A DNA stretch of 7,425 nucleotides from Nereida sp965655635 (lineage in GTDB: Bacteria > Pseudomonadota > Alphaproteobacteria > Rhodobacterales > Rhodobacteraceae), in NCBI RefSeq assembly GCF_965655635.1, contig NZ_CBFHHE010000056.1:1-7425 (forward strand). The letters run 5' to 3'. Of this stretch, positions 5,207 through 7,425 are shown piece after piece. The stretch's first letter is position 1, and each line of letters opens with the position of its first letter. A model generated the notes under the pieces. It saw nothing but the letters and a program-made list of their open reading frames with translations. It made no database searches and was not told the DNA's origin. The position numbers and the translations under genes were made by a program.

Positions 5207-6496
5207 TTAGCCGCGGCGACGCATCAGCCACGCTTCGAGGCGGGCCAAGATGTCTTCCGAGATTTCGTCACTCTCGATCTCTTCGATAGCTTCTGCCAAA
5301 AACGATAGCACCAAAAGATCTTCGGCTGTGCCCTTCTCTACGCCGCGTGAGCGCAGATAAAACAAGGCTTCTTCGTTGATGGCACCTGATGTCGATCCGT
5401 GCGAGCAAGCAACGTCATCGGCATAAATTTCAAGCTCTGGCTTGGCAAGGAATTGACTGTCATCATCAAGCAAAAGAGATTGGCTGATCTGATAGCCATC
5501 TGTCTTTTGCGCATCAGGCTGAACCAGAATTTTACCTTGGAAAACGCCCACCGCGCCGTTCCGCAGCACCTTCTTGAACACCTGACGGCTTTCGCAGTTG
5601 ACCGCGTCGTGGGTGATGAAAACCGTATCGTCGTGGTGAAACGCACCGTCGCCCATACACGCGCCAGCAACAGAAGCTTGTGCATCGTCGCCAGTCAGCT
5701 CAAGCACAACTTCGTTGCGGGTCAGCACACCGTTGGCGGTCATGGTGAAGGATTTAAAGATGGATTCTTTGTCCAAACGGCCAAAGATATGCGTCACCGC
5801 ACGGCGCTCATGATCACGCCCTTGCGCGAGGATGTGATGAAAGACGCCAGCGTCAGCAACATCGACTTCCATGCATTTGTTAAAACGCGCAGCAGCAGGA
5901 CCGTTTTCAAGCACAGTGACTTCCGCACCCGCATCAACCTTAATCACATGGTGAAGGGTCGCGTCGCTTGTTGCATCTGCATGACGGTAAATCAGGCTAA
6001 TTGGCTTGCTTGGCGTGCCAGTCACGTGGATCAAAACGCCATCCGTAGCCGTGGCAGAGTTCAGTGCCGCGAGCGGACGCTCAACTGGCGACTGACCTTT
6101 GGCTTCTAAAACACCATATAGGTCTTTCGCCCAATGGATATCCGCAGCACCCGCTTCCGCAAGGCGCTCAATCGCAACACCCTCAAGCGCCATATCGTCA
6201 GAGGCATCCGCGTCGAAAACACCATCGACGAACACCAACTTCAGACGGTCGATACCGTCATAAAGTGGCGCTTCGTCCGCTGCGTCAAATACGTCTGCAC
6301 TTTGGGCTACCGCTTCGGTCAACGTGCTTGGGTCAGTGTATTTCCAATACTCATCGCGCTTGGTCGGCAGACCCATGGCACGGAGCCGCGCCAAGGCGTC
6401 ATCACGTGCTGCGGCAAGCCAGGCACCGCTTTGTGGCACTGGCTGCGCAGCAAGGCGCGCATCAGTCAGGTTTGTTTTGATGTCAGGCAATCCCAT
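5207..6496 (-). CDS. sufD: SufD, Fe-S cluster assembly scaffold subunit
   Basis: SufD forms the SufBC2D complex that assembles Fe-S clusters using SufC ATPase energy. The 429-residue protein has the family layout: a helical N-terminal domain (about 1-130, with PTKRDEYWKYTD at 44-55), a right-handed beta-helix core (about 150-370), and a helical C-terminal domain that binds SufC (about 370-429, with LRSRGVEKGTAEDLLVLSFL). The signature segments FFITHDAV-type (TVFITHDAVNCESRQVFKK) and GVFQGKILVQPDAQKTDGYQ are present. H366 in the CSHGST motif matches the conserved SufD histidine (H360 in E. coli). The frame is open upstream to 6568 inside sufC, but ATG 6496 is the start. It follows the sufC TGA by one nucleotide and has GAGGTGG (6509-6503) 6 nt upstream, and homologous sequence begins there. 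Confidence 0.96.
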   Translation of the reverse strand: MGLPDIKTNLTDARLAAQPVPQSGAWLAAARDDALARLRAMGLPTKRDEYWKYTDPSTLTEAVAQSADVFDAADEAPLYDGIDRLKLVFVDGVFDADASDDMALEGVAIERLAEAGAADIHWAKDLYGVLEAKGQSPVERPLAALNSATATDGVLIHVTGTPSKPISLIYRHADATSDATLHHVIKVDAGAEVTVLENGPAAARFNKCMEVDVADAGVFHHILAQGRDHERRAVTHIFGRLDKESIFKSFTMTANGVLTRNEVVLELTGDDAQASVAGACMGDGAFHHDDTVFITHDAVNCESRQVFKKVLRNGAVGVFQGKILVQPDAQKTDGYQISQSLLLDDDSQFLAKPELEIYADDVACSHGSTSGAINEEALFYLRSRGVEKGTAEDLLVLSFLAEAIEEIESDEISEDILARLEAWLMRRRG

Positions 6497-6497
6497 C

Positions 6498-7256
6498 TCA
6501 GGCCACCTCTTCAGCCAAGATGTCGGCGTAGCCGTTTTGCTCAACTTCAAGCGCCAGCTCTGGGCCACCTGTTTTCACAATTCGACCGTTTGCCATGATA
6601 TGCACAACGTCAGGTTTGATGTGATCGAGCAAGCGTTGATAGTGTGTAATCACCAAGAACGTGCGTCCCGCGTCACGCAGCGCATTCACGCCTTCTGACA
6701 CAAGTTTCATCGCATCAACGTCAAGGCCTGAATCCGTCTCGTCAAGAATGCACATCTTTGGCTCAAGCATTGCCATTTGCAAAATCTCGTTGCGCTTTTT
6801 CTCACCACCCGAAAAGCCCACGTTAACCGGACGCTTCAGCATATCAGCGTCAATTTTGAGCGTCTTGGCTTTCTCGCGTACAACCTTCAAGAAATCACCT
6901 GCAGAAAGTTCTTCCTCGCCACGTGCTTTGCGCTGTGCGTTCACCGCTGTTCGCAAAAAGGTCATGTTGCCAACACCGGGAATTTCCACAGGGTATTGAA
7001 ACGCCAAAAACAGACCAGCCGCAGCACGCTCTTCAGGTTCCATATCGAGCACATCTTCGCCCTGCAAATGCGCTGAGCCGTCTGTGACATCATAGCCATC
7101 CTTGCCAGACAGCACGTATGACAGCGTCGACTTGCCAGACCCGTTTGGCCCCATAATCGCGTGCACCTTGCCCGCTTCCAAAGACAAATCAACGCCTTTG
7201 AGGATTTGCTTGTCTTCGTCTTCCAATTTTACGTGCAGGTTCTTGATCTCTAGCAT
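6498..7256 (-). CDS. sufC: SufC, Fe-S assembly ATPase
   Basis: SufC is the soluble ABC-type ATPase that drives SufB/SufD rearrangement during Fe-S cluster building. The 252 residues contain every ABC motif: Walker A GPNGSGKST (36-44, K42), Q-loop Q87 in AFQYP, the signature region FSGGEKKRNE (148-157), Walker B with D172-E173 in CILDETDSGLD, and the H-loop H205 in ITHYQRLL. The SufC-specific features are YPVEIPGV after the Q-loop and the EKKRNE form of the signature. The ATG at 7256 has AAGGA (7269-7265) 8 nt upstream. The stop TGA is separated from the sufD ATG by one base, so the two are translationally coupled. The gene appears intact. Confidence 0.97.
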   Translation of the reverse strand: MLEIKNLHVKLEDEDKQILKGVDLSLEAGKVHAIMGPNGSGKSTLSYVLSGKDGYDVTDGSAHLQGEDVLDMEPEERAAAGLFLAFQYPVEIPGVGNMTFLRTAVNAQRKARGEEELSAGDFLKVVREKAKTLKIDADMLKRPVNVGFSGGEKKRNEILQMAMLEPKMCILDETDSGLDVDAMKLVSEGVNALRDAGRTFLVITHYQRLLDHIKPDVVHIMANGRIVKTGGPELALEVEQNGYADILAEEVA

Positions 7257-7399
7257 CGGTAGTGTCCTTCGAATGCGGCTGATCCGGTTCAGTTAAAGCA
7301 AACTCAACTTTTTTTACTTTTATCTGTTAACCGTAAGCCTTTGTATTCATGTGTTTAGTAGATCGATATCCACCAAGTTAATTCAGAGTAAAGTGCAGG
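7257..7399 (-). other. sufB-sufC intergenic spacer
   Basis: This 143-nt gap is long for an operon in which the next junctions are 1, 1, -4 and 27 nt. It is A+T-rich, with an A-tract on the minus strand (about 7310-7320). It contains an imperfect inverted repeat CTGA-N6-TCAG (7279-7292) 22 nt before the sufC ATG. No convincing -35/-10 pair, no Irr- or IscR-like box that I recognise, and no coding frame longer than a few codons were found. Confidence 0.5.
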
Positions 7400-7425
7400 C
7401 TAGCCAACCGACCCTTCACGTGAAA
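7400..7425 (-). CDS. sufB: SufB C-terminal tail (runs off window)
   Basis: On the minus strand the last complete codons before the window edge read SREGSVG followed by TAG (7402-7400). Many SufB proteins end in EGSVG, and sufB is the expected gene directly upstream of sufC, so this is probably the SufB terminus. Only seven residues are visible, so the call depends on gene order as much as on the sequence itself. Confidence 0.55.

Noticed and set aside
5399..6109. 236-residue plus-strand open frame
   Set aside because: It lies fully antisense to sufD, whose protein is conserved and complete. The translated composition is not protein-like and no start context was seen.
6497..6568. Longer sufD start inside sufC
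   Set aside because: The extra 24 residues overlap sufC and do not resemble SufD. ATG 6496 has a good ribosome site and sits one base after the sufC stop.

Overview
The window looks like the chromosome of a moderate-GC alphaproteobacterium of the Rhodobacteraceae (Roseobacter group). The evidence is the SUF iron-sulfur gene order with two YIP1-like membrane genes inserted in it, the style of the EnvZ-like kinase N-terminus, and the residue-level look of the proteins. This placement is from recognition, not from a database search.

Left part (1-1345). The start of an EnvZ-like sensor histidine kinase (minus strand, cut by the window edge) is divergent from a complete metallo-beta-lactamase-fold hydrolase with a C-terminal winged-helix region. 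A tRNA-Asn(GTT) gene with encoded CCA follows on the plus strand.

Middle part (1346-2743). This 1.4 kb interval lies between tRNA-Asn (plus) and tRNA-Arg(CCG) (minus), whose 3' ends both point inward. It holds no intact gene. It contains the 5'-truncated, frameshifted remnant of an Ldh-family (malate/L-lactate/ureidoglycolate/piperideine-carboxylate type) NAD(P)H oxidoreductase. Convergent to it is a small secreted-protein gene broken by one frameshift. Between and beside the remnants are inverted repeats, including a possible bidirectional terminator and a 26-bp near-palindrome.

Right part (2821-7425). A minus-strand operon is read in the order sufB (only the last codons, at the right edge), sufC, sufD, a four-helix membrane protein, a YIP1-family membrane protein, and sufS. 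The SufBCD scaffold builds Fe-S clusters, with SufC as ATPase and SufD as scaffold partner. SufS supplies sulfur from cysteine. From sufC to the YIP1 gene the spacing is 1 nt, 1 nt and a 4-nt overlap, then 27 nt before sufS, so the two membrane proteins are co-translated with core Fe-S assembly genes. No sufE, sufA or sufT gene is present inside the window. The tRNA-Arg gene lies directly downstream on the same strand and has its own promoter-like sequence.

No clearly new defence, mobile or RNA system is visible. The two most interesting points are the membrane-protein pair embedded in the suf operon and the decaying gene interval bounded by two inward-facing tRNA genes.
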